Origin: Shewanella metallivivens | GTDB lineage: Bacteria > Pseudomonadota > Gammaproteobacteria > Enterobacterales > Shewanellaceae | Assembly: GCF_028750675.1 (NCBI RefSeq) | Contig: NZ_JAQQPZ010000013.1 | Coordinates: forward strand, 1 to 64,000 | Direction of reading: 5' to 3' | Length of the DNA: 64,000 bases | Shown here: piece by piece, positions 9,705 through 22,027 of the stretch | Layout of the letters: each line of letters opens with the position of its first letter | How positions within the stretch are numbered: the first letter of the stretch is position 1 | Notes under the pieces: generated by a model | What the model saw: only the letters and a program-made list of their open reading frames with translations | What the model was told of the DNA's origin: nothing | Databases searched by the model: none | Position numbers and translations under genes: made by a program

Positions 9705-12152
9705 TTACTTTCTCTTGCTGCGCTTGGCAGAGGTTTTCTTTACTGTCGATTTGGTTTTGCCTGCATCTTTGGTTTTTGCTGATGACTTACTACCTGCTGG
9801 CTTTTTCGCCCCTGTAGGTTTAGCACCTGAACGGCTCCTACGGGCTTTGGGCTTGTCTGATTGTTCACCTGAGGTCGAACGTGAAGCTTTTGCACCTTCA
9901 AGATTAGCGCGCTCACGGGCGGTAAGTGGCTTATTGCCCGCTCGCGGTTTTTTACCACGGCCTTTACCACTGTCACCTTCCATCAACAGATCAATTTGTC
10001 GGTCATCTAAGTTCACAGCGGCAACTTTAACAGTCACTTCATCACCGACTTGATACACTTGACGAGTATTTTCCCCCACTAAACGCTGACGCATTGGATC
10101 AAATTGATAGTAATCACTCGCTAAGCTTGAAATATGTACCAAACCATCAATAAACAGCTCGTTTAAGCGGACAAACAGACCAAAGCTGGTGACTGAGGCG
10201 ATGACGGCATCAAAGGTGTCACCTACGTGATCTTGCATGTATTCACATTTAAGCCAATCGCTCACATCACGGGTCGCTTCATCTGCACGGCGTTCAGTCG
10301 TTGAACATTCTTCACCAAGTAAATCAAGTTCTTCTAATTGGTATTGATAACCACCATCCGAAGTCCACTTATCTTTAACTTCACCTTGTTCATTAGCCAA
10401 TAAATACTTAATCACTCGGTGCAAAATTAAATCTGGATAGCGACGAATCGGTGAAGTAAAGTGAGAGTAAGCCTCCAAGGCCAAGCCGAAGTGACCTTCG
10501 TTGTCTGGGGTGTAAATGGCTTGACGCATTGAACGTAACAGCATGACTTGAATTAACTCAAAGTCAGGTCTATCGGCAATTTTTAACATCAGGTTTTGAT
10601 AATCGGTTGGTGTCGGCTCTAAACCGCCATCCATGCTTAAACCGCGCTCAGCTAAAAACTCTTTAAAGTTAGCCAGTTTTTGTTCAGACGGTGCCTCATG
10701 GACACGATATAACACTTCACCTTTGTGCTTTTTAACAAACTTAGCTGAAGCAACGTTGGCCAAAATCATACATTCTTCAATGATTTTATGGGCTTGATTG
10801 CGGCTGCGAGGCACAATTTTCTCAATTTTGCGTTGCTCGTTAAAAATAAACTGTGTTTCAAGAGTTTCAAATGCAATAGCACCGCGTTCAGCCCTGCGCT
10901 GATCTAAAGTAAGATACAAAGATTGTAAGCACAATAAATGCGGAAACAGTGCTTCGTGTTCCGGCGCGATAGGGCCGCCTTCGAGCATATCTGCAACTTG
11001 CGTATACGTAAAACGCGCGTGTGAGTGCATCACCGCAGGATAAAACTTAGTACCAGACAGTTTACCCGCTGCCGAAATCGTCATTTCGGCAACCATACAC
11101 AGGCGATCGACATGTGGATTCAGTGAACATAATCCGTTGGAGATTTTTTCCGGTAACATCGGGATCACTTGCGACGGGAAATACACCGAGTTACCACGCG
11201 AACGCGCTTCTGTGTCTAAAGCTGAATCGGTACGAACATAATGACTGACATCTGCAATTGCCACCCATAAACGCCAGCCACCACTGGGCTTAACTTGAGC
11301 ATAAACTGCATCATCAAAGTCACGCGCATCTTCGCCATCGATAGTCACTAGCGGTAGGTGGCGCAAGTCTACGCGGCCTTCTTTGTCTGACTCAGGCACT
11401 TCGTCTGGAATGCGCTTAAGTTTCTTCTCAATGACAGCAGACCAAGTGTGTGGTAAATCGTAATTACGTAAAGCAATTTCGATTTCCATGCCTGGCGCCA
11501 TGGTTTTACCCAATACTTCAGTCACTTTAGCTGCAGCTTTAACAAACCGACCGGGACGGCGGGTGAGTTCAACCACAACCACATCGCCAGCTCTGGCACC
11601 ATTGCGATCGTTATTATCGATTAAAATCTCTTGGGTGATTCGACGGTCATCGGCAATCACAAACCCCATGCCACCATCAACATGATAACGGCCAACTAAA
11701 GCGGCGGTGCGTTCTTGCACCAAACGGACGATACGCGCTTCACGACGGCCACGGCGATCAGTTCCGGCTTTTTGAGCCAAGACTTTATCGCCATGAAAAT
11801 ACATCAGCATGTCACGATTGTTAATAAACAGGTCGTCACCGCCCTCGTCTGGTTTAAAAAAGCCAAAGCCATCACGATGGCCAATCACGCTACCAGATAA
11901 TAAGTCCATACGCTCAGGCAGACCATAGCTTTGACCACGAGTAAAGACTAACTGGCCATCACGCTCCATAGCGCGCAAGCGACGACGCAGCGCCTCTAGA
12001 GGCTCTTCTTCTGTAATGTTTAATGCTTGGGCTATTTTGTCACGGCTGACGGGAGACTTTTGCGCGCGCAAGTATTCTAAAATGTACTCGCGGCTAGGAA
12101 TAGGATTGTCGTACTTGTCTTGCTCTCTCTCAAAATGAGGATCGTTGATCAT
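9705..12152 (-). CDS. rnr: Ribonuclease R
   Basis: Processive 3'-5' exoribonuclease that degrades structured RNA, important in the cold and in trans-translation. Order of parts in the 815 residues: N-terminal HTH-like region ([20 protein letters not shown]), cold-shock domains ([17 protein letters not shown]), then the RNB catalytic domain. The RNB domain has [13 protein letters not shown] with the metal-binding aspartates and AIADVSHYV. Next come [13 protein letters not shown], an S1 domain ([21 protein letters not shown]), and a Lys/Ser/Ala-rich tail of about 75 residues typical of RNase R. The start matches the E. coli N-terminus closely. The neighbour rlmB follows after 4 bp. Confidence 0.97.
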   Translation of the reverse strand: MINDPHFEREQDKYDNPIPSREYILEYLRAQKSPVSRDKIAQALNITEEEPLEALRRRLRAMERDGQLVFTRGQSYGLPERMDLLSGSVIGHRDGFGFFKPDEGGDDLFINNRDMLMYFHGDKVLAQKAGTDRRGRREARIVRLVQERTAALVGRYHVDGGMGFVIADDRRITQEILIDNNDRNGARAGDVVVVELTRRPGRFVKAAAKVTEVLGKTMAPGMEIEIALRNYDLPHTWSAVIEKKLKRIPDEVPESDKEGRVDLRHLPLVTIDGEDARDFDDAVYAQVKPSGGWRLWVAIADVSHYVRTDSALDTEARSRGNSVYFPSQVIPMLPEKISNGLCSLNPHVDRLCMVAEMTISAAGKLSGTKFYPAVMHSHARFTYTQVADMLEGGPIAPEHEALFPHLLCLQSLYLTLDQRRAERGAIAFETLETQFIFNEQRKIEKIVPRSRNQAHKIIEECMILANVASAKFVKKHKGEVLYRVHEAPSEQKLANFKEFLAERGLSMDGGLEPTPTDYQNLMLKIADRPDFELIQVMLLRSMRQAIYTPDNEGHFGLALEAYSHFTSPIRRYPDLILHRVIKYLLANEQGEVKDKWTSDGGYQYQLEELDLLGEECSTTERRADEATRDVSDWLKCEYMQDHVGDTFDAVIASVTSFGLFVRLNELFIDGLVHISSLASDYYQFDPMRQRLVGENTRQVYQVGDEVTVKVAAVNLDDRQIDLLMEGDSGKGRGKKPRAGNKPLTARERANLEGAKASRSTSGEQSDKPKARRSRSGAKPTGAKKPAGSKSSAKTKDAGKTKSTVKKTSAKRSKRK

Positions 12153-12189
12153 TCAATTTCCAAATAATTCGCTCCATAATGTGGAGCTT

Positions 12190-12807
12190 TTAACGTGTGT
12201 ACAGCTGTGGCTGCTGGGCCCTGGCCACTCTACTGGCGGGCATTTTTGCAGCTAACATCTGCAATAAAGACGAGGCCTTTTTCTGCTGGGCATCGTTATC
12301 AAATATACTGTTATATAACCAATGATAACCCATTTCATAATCTGTTGGGCTACCATAACCTTCGCCAAATAAACGTACTAGCAACATTCTTGCCGCAACA
12401 TTACCATTGGCGGCAGCAGGTAACACGTACTGTACTGCGCGATTAGGATTTTTAACCACTAGTTTACCGCGATAATAATAATCCGCCAATTTTACCATGG
12501 CTTCTGAGCTACCTTGCTCTGCTGATGTTTGCAATAACATCATACCGCGCGATGGATGTGCGCTAACACACACGCCATTATTTAACATCTCACCCCATAA
12601 GAATTGGTACAAGGGTTGTTTTAATACTTCTGCTCTAGCCTCGATATCTTGCACTAATTGGCAGTCATCAGCCTTAACACGTTGTAAATACTGATCTGAG
12701 TGGATCAACGAGATCAACTGTTTGTCGCTATAAATATCGACGGCTTCTGTTAAGGCGAATACATTAACAGAAATAAGGCTTAGTAGAGCTAAAGATAAAC
12801 GCAACAT
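12190..12807 (-). CDS. motX: Flagellar motor protein MotX
   Basis: Periplasmic Sel1-repeat protein that, with MotY, forms the T ring holding the stator of sodium-driven polar flagella. A signal peptide (MLRLSLALLSLISVNVFA) is followed by ADDCQLVQDIEARAEVLKQPLYQFLWGEML, close to Vibrio MotX as remembered. Sel1-like repeats follow (AMVKLADYYYRGKLV and ARMLLVRLFGEGYGS), then YEMGYHWLYNSI. The start was moved to the ATG at 12807, which has a GAGA about 6 bases upstream. An in-frame GTG six codons earlier has no site. It sits between purA and rnr, away from other flagellar genes, as known in Shewanella. motY is not in the window. Confidence 0.9.
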   Translation of the reverse strand: MLRLSLALLSLISVNVFALTEAVDIYSDKQLISLIHSDQYLQRVKADDCQLVQDIEARAEVLKQPLYQFLWGEMLNNGVCVSAHPSRGMMLLQTSAEQGSSEAMVKLADYYYRGKLVVKNPNRAVQYVLPAAANGNVAARMLLVRLFGEGYGSPTDYEMGYHWLYNSIFDNDAQQKKASSLLQMLAAKMPASRVARAQQPQLYTR

Positions 12808-12920
12808 AAGGATTCTCGATGGCACTATGATGACTTATTTATCGGCAGTATAGTGTATTTCTTGAGTTCTACAATCTGGTAAAATGCATTGCCGTTGCTA
12901 ATCAAATTACGTCACGGATC

Positions 12921-12945
12921 AAAAAGGCCGCTTTCGCGGCCTGTT
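12921..12945 (-). terminator. Intrinsic terminator of purA
   Basis: Read leftward: GGCCGC, loop of 4, GCGGCC, then TTTTT. It begins 4 bp after the purA stop. Confidence 0.88.
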
Positions 12946-12949
12946 TCTT

Positions 12950-14281
<1,332 letters not shown>

Positions 14282-14314
14282 TTAACAGATTTTAGTATGT
14301 TATAGCCAAGTATT

Positions 14315-14503
14315 TTATTGAAAAATGATCAATAAAACGACGCCAGCAGTCACCAGACTACCACCTAAGCGTCTGAGAACATTTTGCTTTTGCGTTGAAA
14401 GCTCTAATAAATATTTTTGCCATTGAGTCGGAAAAATAAGCGGACCAAGGCCCTCAAGAACCAAAACCAAGCCTAACGCCGTCATTAATAACTGTAAACT
14501 CAT
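14315..14503 (-). CDS. DUF2065 (YjeT-like) small membrane protein
   Basis: Small protein of 62 residues with two hydrophobic segments, MSLQLLMTALGLVLVLEGLG and SLVTAGVVLLIIF, separated by a polar loop containing PTQWQKYLLEL and RRLGG. This matches DUF2065/YjeT in length and layout; function is unknown. The ATG at 14503 has GAGG nine bases upstream. A frame seven codons longer lacks this. It precedes purA by 69 bp on the same strand and is probably co-transcribed. Confidence 0.85.
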   Translation of the reverse strand: MSLQLLMTALGLVLVLEGLGPLIFPTQWQKYLLELSTQKQNVLRRLGGSLVTAGVVLLIIFQ

Positions 14504-14577
14504 GTATAAAACCTCAACGTTCACTTGTAAAAATTCAATCTAGTGTTTTTGATTATGCGCGAAATAGCACAATGATT

Positions 14578-14829
14578 TATACCACCCCGTATTAGAATGT
14601 GCTCTTTTAGCGAAAATGATCAGTGCGGTATTCGAGGCTGCCTTCTGAGGACATTGTGTATTCGGCAACTATGCCTACAATTCTATTACTTGCCTAGGAC
14701 CTGTGTCACACCCCCTATTTGGGCTCAAATGACTTGGATGTAAATGATTACACCTACGGTCATTTTCATTGCACTCGGTCTAGTGGCGCAGTCTAAAAGA
14801 GATCACATGCCAATAAGGATTGGTTTTAC
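14578..14829. mobile_element. MITE of about 252 bp with 35-bp imperfect terminal inverted repeats
   Basis: The left end (TATACCACCCCGTATTAG, then AATGTGCTCTTTTAG) matches the reverse complement of the right end (ACCAATCCTTATTGG, then CATGTGATCTCTTTTAG) over about 35 bases. There is no coding capacity. The interior is homologous, in opposite orientation, to the element at 35132-35495 and more distantly to 4676-4865. With the terminator at 14845-14873 it fills the gap between DUF2065 and rpsI. The transposase that moved it is not in the window. Confidence 0.8.
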
Positions 14830-14844
14830 CTTTCTTTCGGGTAA

Positions 14845-14873
14845 TAAAAAACCCAGCATAAGCTGGGTTTTTT
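14845..14873. terminator. Intrinsic terminator of rplM-rpsI
   Basis: AAAAAA, stem ACCCAGC, loop ATA, stem GCTGGGT, T-run. It lies 16 bp beyond the rpsI stop. Symmetric enough to act in both directions. Confidence 0.93.
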
Positions 14874-14889
14874 GAATCCAATAAACGAA

Positions 14890-15282
14890 TTAACGCTTAG
14901 AGAACTGTGGCTTACGACGTGCTTTACGTAAACCAACTTTCTTACGTTCAACTTTACGAGCATCACGGGTAACAAAACCAGCGCTACGTAGAGTAGGACG
15001 TAAAGCTTCATCTAGTTGCATAAGTGCACGGGTAATACCGTGACGGATTGCACCAGCTTGGCCAGTGATACCACCGCCCTTAACAGTTACATAGATGTCT
15101 AACTTTTCAGTCATTTCAACTAATTCTAATGGTTGACGAACAACCATACGAGCAGTTTCACGACCAAAATAAACATCCAAAGGACGTTGGTTTACAACGA
15201 TGTTGCCACTACCTGCTTTAGCGAAAACGCGAGCTGTAGATGTTTTGCGACGGCCAGTGCCGTAGTACTGAGTTGCAGACAT
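14890..15282 (-). CDS. rpsI: 30S ribosomal protein S9
   Basis: Small-subunit head protein whose C-terminal tail reaches the P-site tRNA. The 130-residue product contains [17 protein letters not shown] near the start, [20 protein letters not shown] in the middle, and ends [24 protein letters not shown], with the invariant basic tail and final Lys-Arg. It is 14 bp downstream of rplM in the conserved rplM-rpsI operon and is followed by a strong terminator. Confidence 0.98.
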   Translation of the reverse strand: MSATQYYGTGRRKTSTARVFAKAGSGNIVVNQRPLDVYFGRETARMVVRQPLELVEMTEKLDIYVTVKGGGITGQAGAIRHGITRALMQLDEALRPTLRSAGFVTRDARKVERKKVGLRKARRKPQFSKR

Positions 15283-15296
15283 TTGCTTACTCCCGT

Positions 15297-15728
15297 TTAG
15301 ATATCAAGAACTTGTGGTTGTTGTGCAGCGTGGTTATGTTCAGTGCCAGCGTAAACTTTAAGCTTACGGAACATAGCACGGCCCAAAGGACCTTTTGGTA
15401 ACATACCCTTAACTGCTTTCTCGATAATCATTTCTGGCTTTTGAGCCTGTAGCTTTTCGAAGCTGATTTGCTTGATGCCACCAGGGAAACCTGAATGCGA
15501 GTAGTAAATTTTACCAGCTGCTTTGTTACCAGTTACAGTCACTTTTTCAGCATTGATAACGATGATGTAATCACCAGTGTCAACGTGAGGAGTGTATTCT
15601 GGCTTATGCTTGCCGCGTAAGCGAGTTGCGATTTCAGTTGCAATACGACCTAAAGTTTTGCCTTCAGCGTCAACAACGAACCAGTCACGAGTAACCGTCT
15701 CTGGTGTAGCAGTATATGTAGTCTTCAT
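15297..15728 (-). CDS. rplM: 50S ribosomal protein L13
   Basis: Early-assembly large-subunit protein. The 143-residue product contains [55 protein letters not shown] and the end [14 protein letters not shown], nearly identical to E. coli. The ATG at 15728 fits the family start. A frame five codons longer was rejected. First gene of rplM-rpsI. The leader upstream holds a small CCGCC/GGCGG hairpin at 15839-15853; a regulatory role is not established. Confidence 0.98.
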   Translation of the reverse strand: MKTTYTATPETVTRDWFVVDAEGKTLGRIATEIATRLRGKHKPEYTPHVDTGDYIIVINAEKVTVTGNKAAGKIYYSHSGFPGGIKQISFEKLQAQKPEMIIEKAVKGMLPKGPLGRAMFRKLKVYAGTEHNHAAQQPQVLDI

Positions 15729-16028
15729 TATACAAAAACCCAATGTTTAAAATTCTGTCTCACATGCTGAATGCAAATGCAATCAACACAAAATTACCGA
15801 TTCTTGCCCCTTCGAGCACGAATATTGGCTTACAACTTCCGCCCAATTGGCGGAGTAACGTGGGCAGGGTGCGGATTATACGCAAAGCAGATGCAAAAAT
15901 CACCTGCTATTTTGCTAAAAAGATAAAAAATTCGATTCATTAGCTTTGCGTGCCATCTTCTAACTCAACCATCAAAGATAAGGTCATTTCCCGGCTATTT
16001 TCATGCTAAGCACGATGCCATTTATCGC

Positions 16029-17141
16029 TTAAGGTAAGTGCTCTAGAGCGAGGTAGTCACGTGATTGCATTTCAATTAAGCGAGAACGACAACGTCTAAA
16101 CTCAAAACTTAATTGACCATCAGTATAAATATGTTCTAACTCTATTTGCGCCGACACGATTAATTTAACATTACGTTCGTAAAACTCATCCACCATTGCC
16201 AAAAAGCGTCTGGCGATATCATCACCTGTTTGCTGAGCGCCCATTTGCTCAATGCCACTTAACAATACTGTGTGATAAAGGCAGGCGATTTCCATGTAAT
16301 CTCGCTGCGAACGAGGACCATCACACATGTCTCTAAAACTAATCAACAATACCCCTTGAGATTGTTGGCGGATATTAATCGCTCGACCGTCAATTTCAAT
16401 CGCTTCTGTTTGCACTTCAGATTCAGGCGCAAGTTGCGCAAAGTAGTGGAGTAAATTGATATCCGCTTGTTCATCTAATGGATAATGGTAGATTTCAGCT
16501 TGTTCAAGCGTTCGCAGGCGATAATCAATACCAGAGTCAACATTAAGGACTTCACAATGTTGATTAATTAATGCAATTGCCGGTAAAAAACGGACACGCT
16601 GCAAGCCATTTTTATACAACTCGTCAGGGATAATATTCGATGTTGCGACCAGTGCGACCCCTTGCTTAAACAGCTCTTGGAATAATGTGCCCAATAACAT
16701 GGCGTCGGTAATATCTGATACAAAAAACTCATCAAAACAGATAACTTGATATTGATTGGCCATTTTCTTCGCAATGGTAATCAATGGATCTTGTACGCCT
16801 TTTAAACCGTCGAGTTCATGATGTACTTGATGCATAAAACGATGAAAGTGCGCTCGTAATTTACGATCACCTGGCAATGCATCATAAAATGTATCCATTA
16901 AATAAGTTTTGCCACGCCCTACTCCGCCCCATAAATATAATCCTGTTACAGGTGCAGGCTTGGCTTTTACCCCTACGGCAGCAAATAACTTCGATAAACC
17001 AGAACTGGGTTTGTTTGCTGCAATGATTTCATCATAAACACGTTGCAATGACTTAACCGCTTGCTCTTGTGCGGCATCATGTGAAAAATCTTCTCGGGTA
17101 AGGTCTTGCTGATAATGCTGCCAAGGGGTCAACTGCGTCAC
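16029..17141 (-). CDS. zapE: Cell division protein ZapE (AFG1-like ATPase)
   Basis: P-loop ATPase that associates with the Z ring late in division, a homolog of mitochondrial Afg1. The 370-residue product has the N-terminal TPWQHYQQDL segment, Walker A GGVGRGKTYLMD, the following FHRFMHQVHHEL, Walker B VICFDEFFVSDITDAM, and VATSNIIPDELYKNGLQRVRFLP. Length matches E. coli ZapE (375). It lies between rplM and the divergent degQ, the usual position in gammaproteobacteria. Confidence 0.94.
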   Translation of the reverse strand: MTQLTPWQHYQQDLTREDFSHDAAQEQAVKSLQRVYDEIIAANKPSSGLSKLFAAVGVKAKPAPVTGLYLWGGVGRGKTYLMDTFYDALPGDRKLRAHFHRFMHQVHHELDGLKGVQDPLITIAKKMANQYQVICFDEFFVSDITDAMLLGTLFQELFKQGVALVATSNIIPDELYKNGLQRVRFLPAIALINQHCEVLNVDSGIDYRLRTLEQAEIYHYPLDEQADINLLHYFAQLAPESEVQTEAIEIDGRAINIRQQSQGVLLISFRDMCDGPRSQRDYMEIACLYHTVLLSGIEQMGAQQTGDDIARRFLAMVDEFYERNVKLIVSAQIELEHIYTDGQLSFEFRRCRSRLIEMQSRDYLALEHLP

Positions 17142-17245
17142 AATTACGACTCTCTTACATCAATAAATTAATGTGGATAATAACATTAAAAATTCAATAC
17201 GAGTAACTGCTTAACGGGATCAAATTAAGGTTTGTTAATCAAAAT

Positions 17246-17273
17246 GGAACTAACAAATCCACCGTCACTCTCA
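17246..17273 (+). promoter_or_regulatory. Candidate sigma-E promoter for degQ
   Basis: GGAACTA (-35 like) is followed after 16 bases by TCTCA (-10 like), about 160 bp before the degQ start. It resembles the envelope-stress consensus GGAACTT-N16-TCTGA, which drives degP in E. coli. The match is by eye; the -10 is weak. Confidence 0.3.
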
Positions 17274-17432
17274 ATAGTTAACTCAGATTAACCTATATTT
17301 ATGGCCACTTTTATCGCGACAACATGCTGTGTTGTCTACGCTAATTTATTAACGATATTTAACTTTGAATTCTTGTAATCAAGCCACATATTTTATTTAC
17401 AAGCTTGAATGCAATCAGGAGCTACCTAACCT

Positions 17433-18782
17433 ATGAAAACCAAATTAAGCCTACTTTCTGCAGCACTATTAACCGCCTCTTTGTCGTTATACCCTGCAGT
17501 ATCGCAAGCCGCCATTCCGCAAGCCGTTGAAGGCCAAGCCGTACCAAGTTTAGCCCCAATGTTAGAGCGTACGACCCCTGCGGTAGTTTCGGTAGCCGTA
17601 TCAGGTACTCAAGTATCAAAACAACGAGTGCCAGATGTATTCCGTTATTTCTTTGGCCCTAATGCGCCACAAGAGCAAGTACAGGAGCGCCCTTTTAGAG
17701 GCTTAGGCTCTGGAGTCATTATTGACGCTGACAAAGGTTATATTGTGACCAACAATCATGTCATCAATGGTGCTGATGATATTCAAATTGGCTTGCATGA
17801 TGGCCGTGAAATCAAAGCCAAATTAATTGGTGCAGATAAAGAGTCAGATATTGCTTTGTTGCAAATAGACGCTAAAAACTTAACCGAAATTAACCAAACC
17901 GATTCAGACAATATTCGCGTAGGCGACTTTGCCGTGGCGATTGGTAATCCATTTGGCTTAGGGCAAACCGTGACGTCAGGTATCGTTAGTGCACTTGGTC
18001 GCAGTGGTTTAGGCATCGAAATGCTCGAAAACTTTATTCAAACCGACGCTGCTATTAATAGTGGTAACTCGGGTGGAGCCTTAGTGAACTTAAACGGTGA
18101 GCTGATTGGTATCAACACCGCAATTGTTGCCCCTAATGGTGGTAACGTAGGTATTGGCTTTGCCATTCCAGCTAACATGGTCCACAACTTAGTCGATCAA
18201 ATTATTGAACACGGTGAAGTACGCCGCGGTGTATTAGGGGTTTCAGGCCGTGATTTAGATAATGAGTTGGCAAAAGCCTTTGGTTTAGATACACAACATG
18301 GTGGTTTTGTTAATGAAGTCATGCCGAAAAGTGCTGCTGATAAAGCAGGATTAAAAGCAGGTGATATCATTGTCAGCCTTAATGGTCGTAGCATTAAGAG
18401 CTTCCAAGAATTACGCGCTAAAGTAGCCACTATGGGCGCAGGCGCCAAAGTCGAGTTTGGTATTATTCGCGACGGTGACAAGAAAACCATTAAAGCGACT
18501 TTAGGTGAAGCAGACAAAGTGGAAGCAGAAGCTGGTAATGTACATCCAATGTTGCAAGGTGCAACATTAGAAGACAATAAAAAAGGCATTGAAATCACCG
18601 AGATTGCCCAGGGCTCGCCCGCCGCCATGAGTGGCTTGCAAAAAGGAGATTTAATTGTTGGGCTAAACCGCACTAAAATTTCCAGCCTAAAAGCGTTAAA
18701 AGAAGCATTGGAAGATCAGCAAAGTTCAGTGGCGTTAAAGATATTAAGAGACAACAATTTACTGTATTTAGTTTTACGCTAA
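17433..18782 (+). CDS. degQ: Periplasmic serine endoprotease DegQ
   Basis: HtrA-family protease and chaperone that clears misfolded periplasmic proteins. The 449-residue product has a signal peptide (cleavage near VSQAA, about residue 25) and a trypsin-like domain with the triad His109 (TNNHVI), Asp139 (SDIALLQI) and Ser213 (GNSGGAL). Two PDZ domains follow (about residues 250-345, with GGFVNEVMPKSAADKAGLK, and 360-449, with GSPAAMSGLQKGDLIVGLN). Two PDZ domains and a short LA-loop region favour DegQ over DegP. degS follows on the same strand after 167 bp. Confidence 0.95.
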   Translation: MKTKLSLLSAALLTASLSLYPAVSQAAIPQAVEGQAVPSLAPMLERTTPAVVSVAVSGTQVSKQRVPDVFRYFFGPNAPQEQVQERPFRGLGSGVIIDADKGYIVTNNHVINGADDIQIGLHDGREIKAKLIGADKESDIALLQIDAKNLTEINQTDSDNIRVGDFAVAIGNPFGLGQTVTSGIVSALGRSGLGIEMLENFIQTDAAINSGNSGGALVNLNGELIGINTAIVAPNGGNVGIGFAIPANMVHNLVDQIIEHGEVRRGVLGVSGRDLDNELAKAFGLDTQHGGFVNEVMPKSAADKAGLKAGDIIVSLNGRSIKSFQELRAKVATMGAGAKVEFGIIRDGDKKTIKATLGEADKVEAEAGNVHPMLQGATLEDNKKGIEITEIAQGSPAAMSGLQKGDLIVGLNRTKISSLKALKEALEDQQSSVALKILRDNNLLYLVLR

Positions 18783-18949
18783 GTCAGTTAACAGTAGATT
18801 ATTCGTTTCGAATAATAACCCGTCATTATCACGCTGTTAAATGAGTGTGAACTGACTTGAAGATTTAAGCATCGGTGTTAGCTTGGCCGATGCTTAATTT
18901 TTTGAGCTATGTTAAGATAAAGTTCATATTTTTCAACAAATGTCAGGCC

Positions 18950-20029
18950 ATGAATTTAAAAGACACGTGCATCTATATCGTAAAAGCTGTGGTATTTGGC
19001 CTGATCATGGCAGCTATTTTTTTAGTTATCACATCGATTCTGCCTAATCATTCCCTTAATACAGGTTTATCTTCTGTGCACAGTGGTGGGGCTGAGTTGT
19101 CTTTTGCCAAAGCGGTTCGCCGTGCGGCACCAGCGGTGGCGAATATTTACAGCTTGAGCATCGACCAGCGTAACCCGCTAAACGCAAGCTCGCTCCAGGG
19201 TTTAGGCTCTGGTGTCATTATGAGCAAAGATGGATACGTACTCACCAATTACCATGTAATAAAAAAAGCCGATGAAATTGTCATTGCACTGCAAGATGGA
19301 CGTAAATTTACATCTGAAGTGGTTGGCTCCGATCCTGTGACAGATTTAGCCGTGCTCAAAATTGAAGGCGATAACTTACCCATAGTACCGTTTAACCTTA
19401 ATAACCCAGCACAAGTAGGTGATGTTGTTTTAGCCATTGGTAATCCATACAACATCGGCCAAACCATCACCCAAGGTATTATCAGTGCAACAGGACGTAA
19501 TGGATTAAGCTCTGGTTATTTGGACTTTTTACAAACCGATGCCGCCATTAATGCAGGTAACTCAGGTGGTGCATTAATTGACACCAATGGTGAATTAATC
19601 GGCATTAACACAGCCGCATTCCAGGTGGGCGGCGATAATGGTGGCAACGGCATTAGCTTTGCTATTCCAATAAAATTGGCTCATAGCATTATGGATAAAT
19701 TAATAACACATGGCCGCGTGATCCGTGGTGCTCTAGGCATCTCTGGTGAACCCATTAACCAGGTCGTTGCACAAATCCTCAACTTACCCGATATGAAAGG
19801 GGTATTAGTCACAGGTGTTGATCCAGATGGCCCCGCCGCTCGCGCTGGTTTAGCTCCGCGGGATGTGATAACCCAATATAATGGTGAAGACGTTCCCGGC
19901 GTCGAAATGCTATTAGATCGAATTGCAGAAACGCCACCCGGTACCAGAATGGACATGGTCATCATTCGTGAAGGTAAAACCCAAACCTTTCCGGTTATCA
20001 TCGCAGAGAAAATCAATGAGCCTGAATAA
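18950..20029 (+). CDS. degS: Site-1 protease DegS
   Basis: Membrane-anchored HtrA protease that starts the sigma-E response by cutting RseA when its PDZ domain senses unfolded porin C-termini. The 359-residue product has one N-terminal transmembrane segment (YIVKAVVFGLIMAAIFLVI, about residues 8-28) and no cleaved signal. Next is a protease domain with His102 (TNYHVIK), Asp132 (TDLAVLKI) and Ser205 (GNSGGAL), and then a single PDZ domain (GVLVTGVDPDGPAARAGL). The start was set at the ATG at 18950, which gives the family N-terminus. The longer frame adds 25 unlikely residues. Confidence 0.95.
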   Translation: MNLKDTCIYIVKAVVFGLIMAAIFLVITSILPNHSLNTGLSSVHSGGAELSFAKAVRRAAPAVANIYSLSIDQRNPLNASSLQGLGSGVIMSKDGYVLTNYHVIKKADEIVIALQDGRKFTSEVVGSDPVTDLAVLKIEGDNLPIVPFNLNNPAQVGDVVLAIGNPYNIGQTITQGIISATGRNGLSSGYLDFLQTDAAINAGNSGGALIDTNGELIGINTAAFQVGGDNGGNGISFAIPIKLAHSIMDKLITHGRVIRGALGISGEPINQVVAQILNLPDMKGVLVTGVDPDGPAARAGLAPRDVITQYNGEDVPGVEMLLDRIAETPPGTRMDMVIIREGKTQTFPVIIAEKINEPE

Positions 20030-20062
20030 ATCCGCATGACTAGATCGATAAAATCAACACAT

Positions 20063-20099
20063 AAAAAAAGCCATTCAACTCATCATTGAATGGCTTTTT
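20063..20099. terminator. Bidirectional intrinsic terminator (degS / murA)
   Basis: Stem AAGCCATTCAA / TTGAATGGCTT with a 7-base loop, flanked by A-run and T-run, between convergent genes. Confidence 0.92.
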
Positions 20100-20115
20100 A
20101 GTACCGTCATGAACG

Positions 20116-21390
<1,275 letters not shown>

Positions 21391-21642
21391 TTACATATTA
21401 AAAAGTTTTTCACGCTTCCACTGGGTAGGCGTAAATGTTTTGATGGTTAGCGCGTGTAATTCACCACTGGCAATTTGCTCTGAAAGCGGAGCATAAATAG
21501 CTTGTTGTTGCTTTACTCGGCTCATGCCATCAAAGCACTCTCCAACTGCAACCACTTTATAATGGCTGCCATCTGAAGTCACATGGGCTTCTGTTAATGA
21601 CAGAGCATCTGTCAACATTTGTTCAATAACCTTGCAATCCAT
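21391..21642 (-). CDS. ibaG: BolA-family protein IbaG
   Basis: Small BolA-fold protein that partners monothiol glutaredoxins and binds Fe-S clusters; linked to acid stress and envelope. The 83-residue product shows HVTSDGSHYKVVAVGECFDGMS, then RVKQQQAIYAPLSEQIASGELHALTIKT, which contains the conserved BolA histidine. Position directly before murA identifies it as IbaG (YrbA) rather than BolA. The 85-bp gap to mlaB is AT-rich and holds near-repeats of GTATTTATAAA. Confidence 0.92.
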   Translation of the reverse strand: MDCKVIEQMLTDALSLTEAHVTSDGSHYKVVAVGECFDGMSRVKQQQAIYAPLSEQIASGELHALTIKTFTPTQWKREKLFNM

Positions 21643-21727
21643 GAAATCTATTACCTTTACTTGTCAATCTGATGCTTATAAAACAGGTATTTATAAACCC
21701 GTATTTATAAAACGAAAACGGTTACAA

Positions 21728-22027
21728 CTATGTCTGACTAAAGAAAGCGTCTAAGTCGTATAGCTCAATCATTTTTTTGAGCTGCTCGCTAGGGTTAACC
21801 AGCTGTCGCGATGCGCTGTCTTTTTTACTGCCAGAATGAGTTAATCGAACCAATGCCAATAATAACGCTACACCAGCACTGTCTACATATTCTAGGGCGG
21901 ACAAGTCTATCACTTGGGTTGTATCAGTAAACAACTGTTGGCGTTTAGGCCATAATTGTTTTACTTCAACCTGAGTTAAGCGTCCGCTAACGAAGCACTG
22001 CTGCTCTTGTTGATTAAAGTTAATCAC
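21728..22027 (-). CDS. mlaB: Phospholipid ABC transporter STAS subunit MlaB
   Basis: Cytoplasmic STAS-domain protein that binds the MlaF ATPase and is needed for assembly and activity of the MlaFEDB complex. The 99-residue product shows the STAS core VIDLSALEYVDSAGVALLLALV, with the conserved Asp-Ser around residue 50. Its ATG overlaps the mlaC stop by four bases (ATGA), so translation is coupled. Fifth gene of the leftward mla operon. Confidence 0.9.
   Translation of the reverse strand: MINFNQQEQQCFVSGRLTQVEVKQLWPKRQQLFTDTTQVIDLSALEYVDSAGVALLLALVRLTHSGSKKDSASRQLVNPSEQLKKMIELYDLDAFFSQT

Noticed and set aside
18197..18673. 158-codon frame opposite degQ
   Set aside because: Shadow of degQ in the complementary frame.
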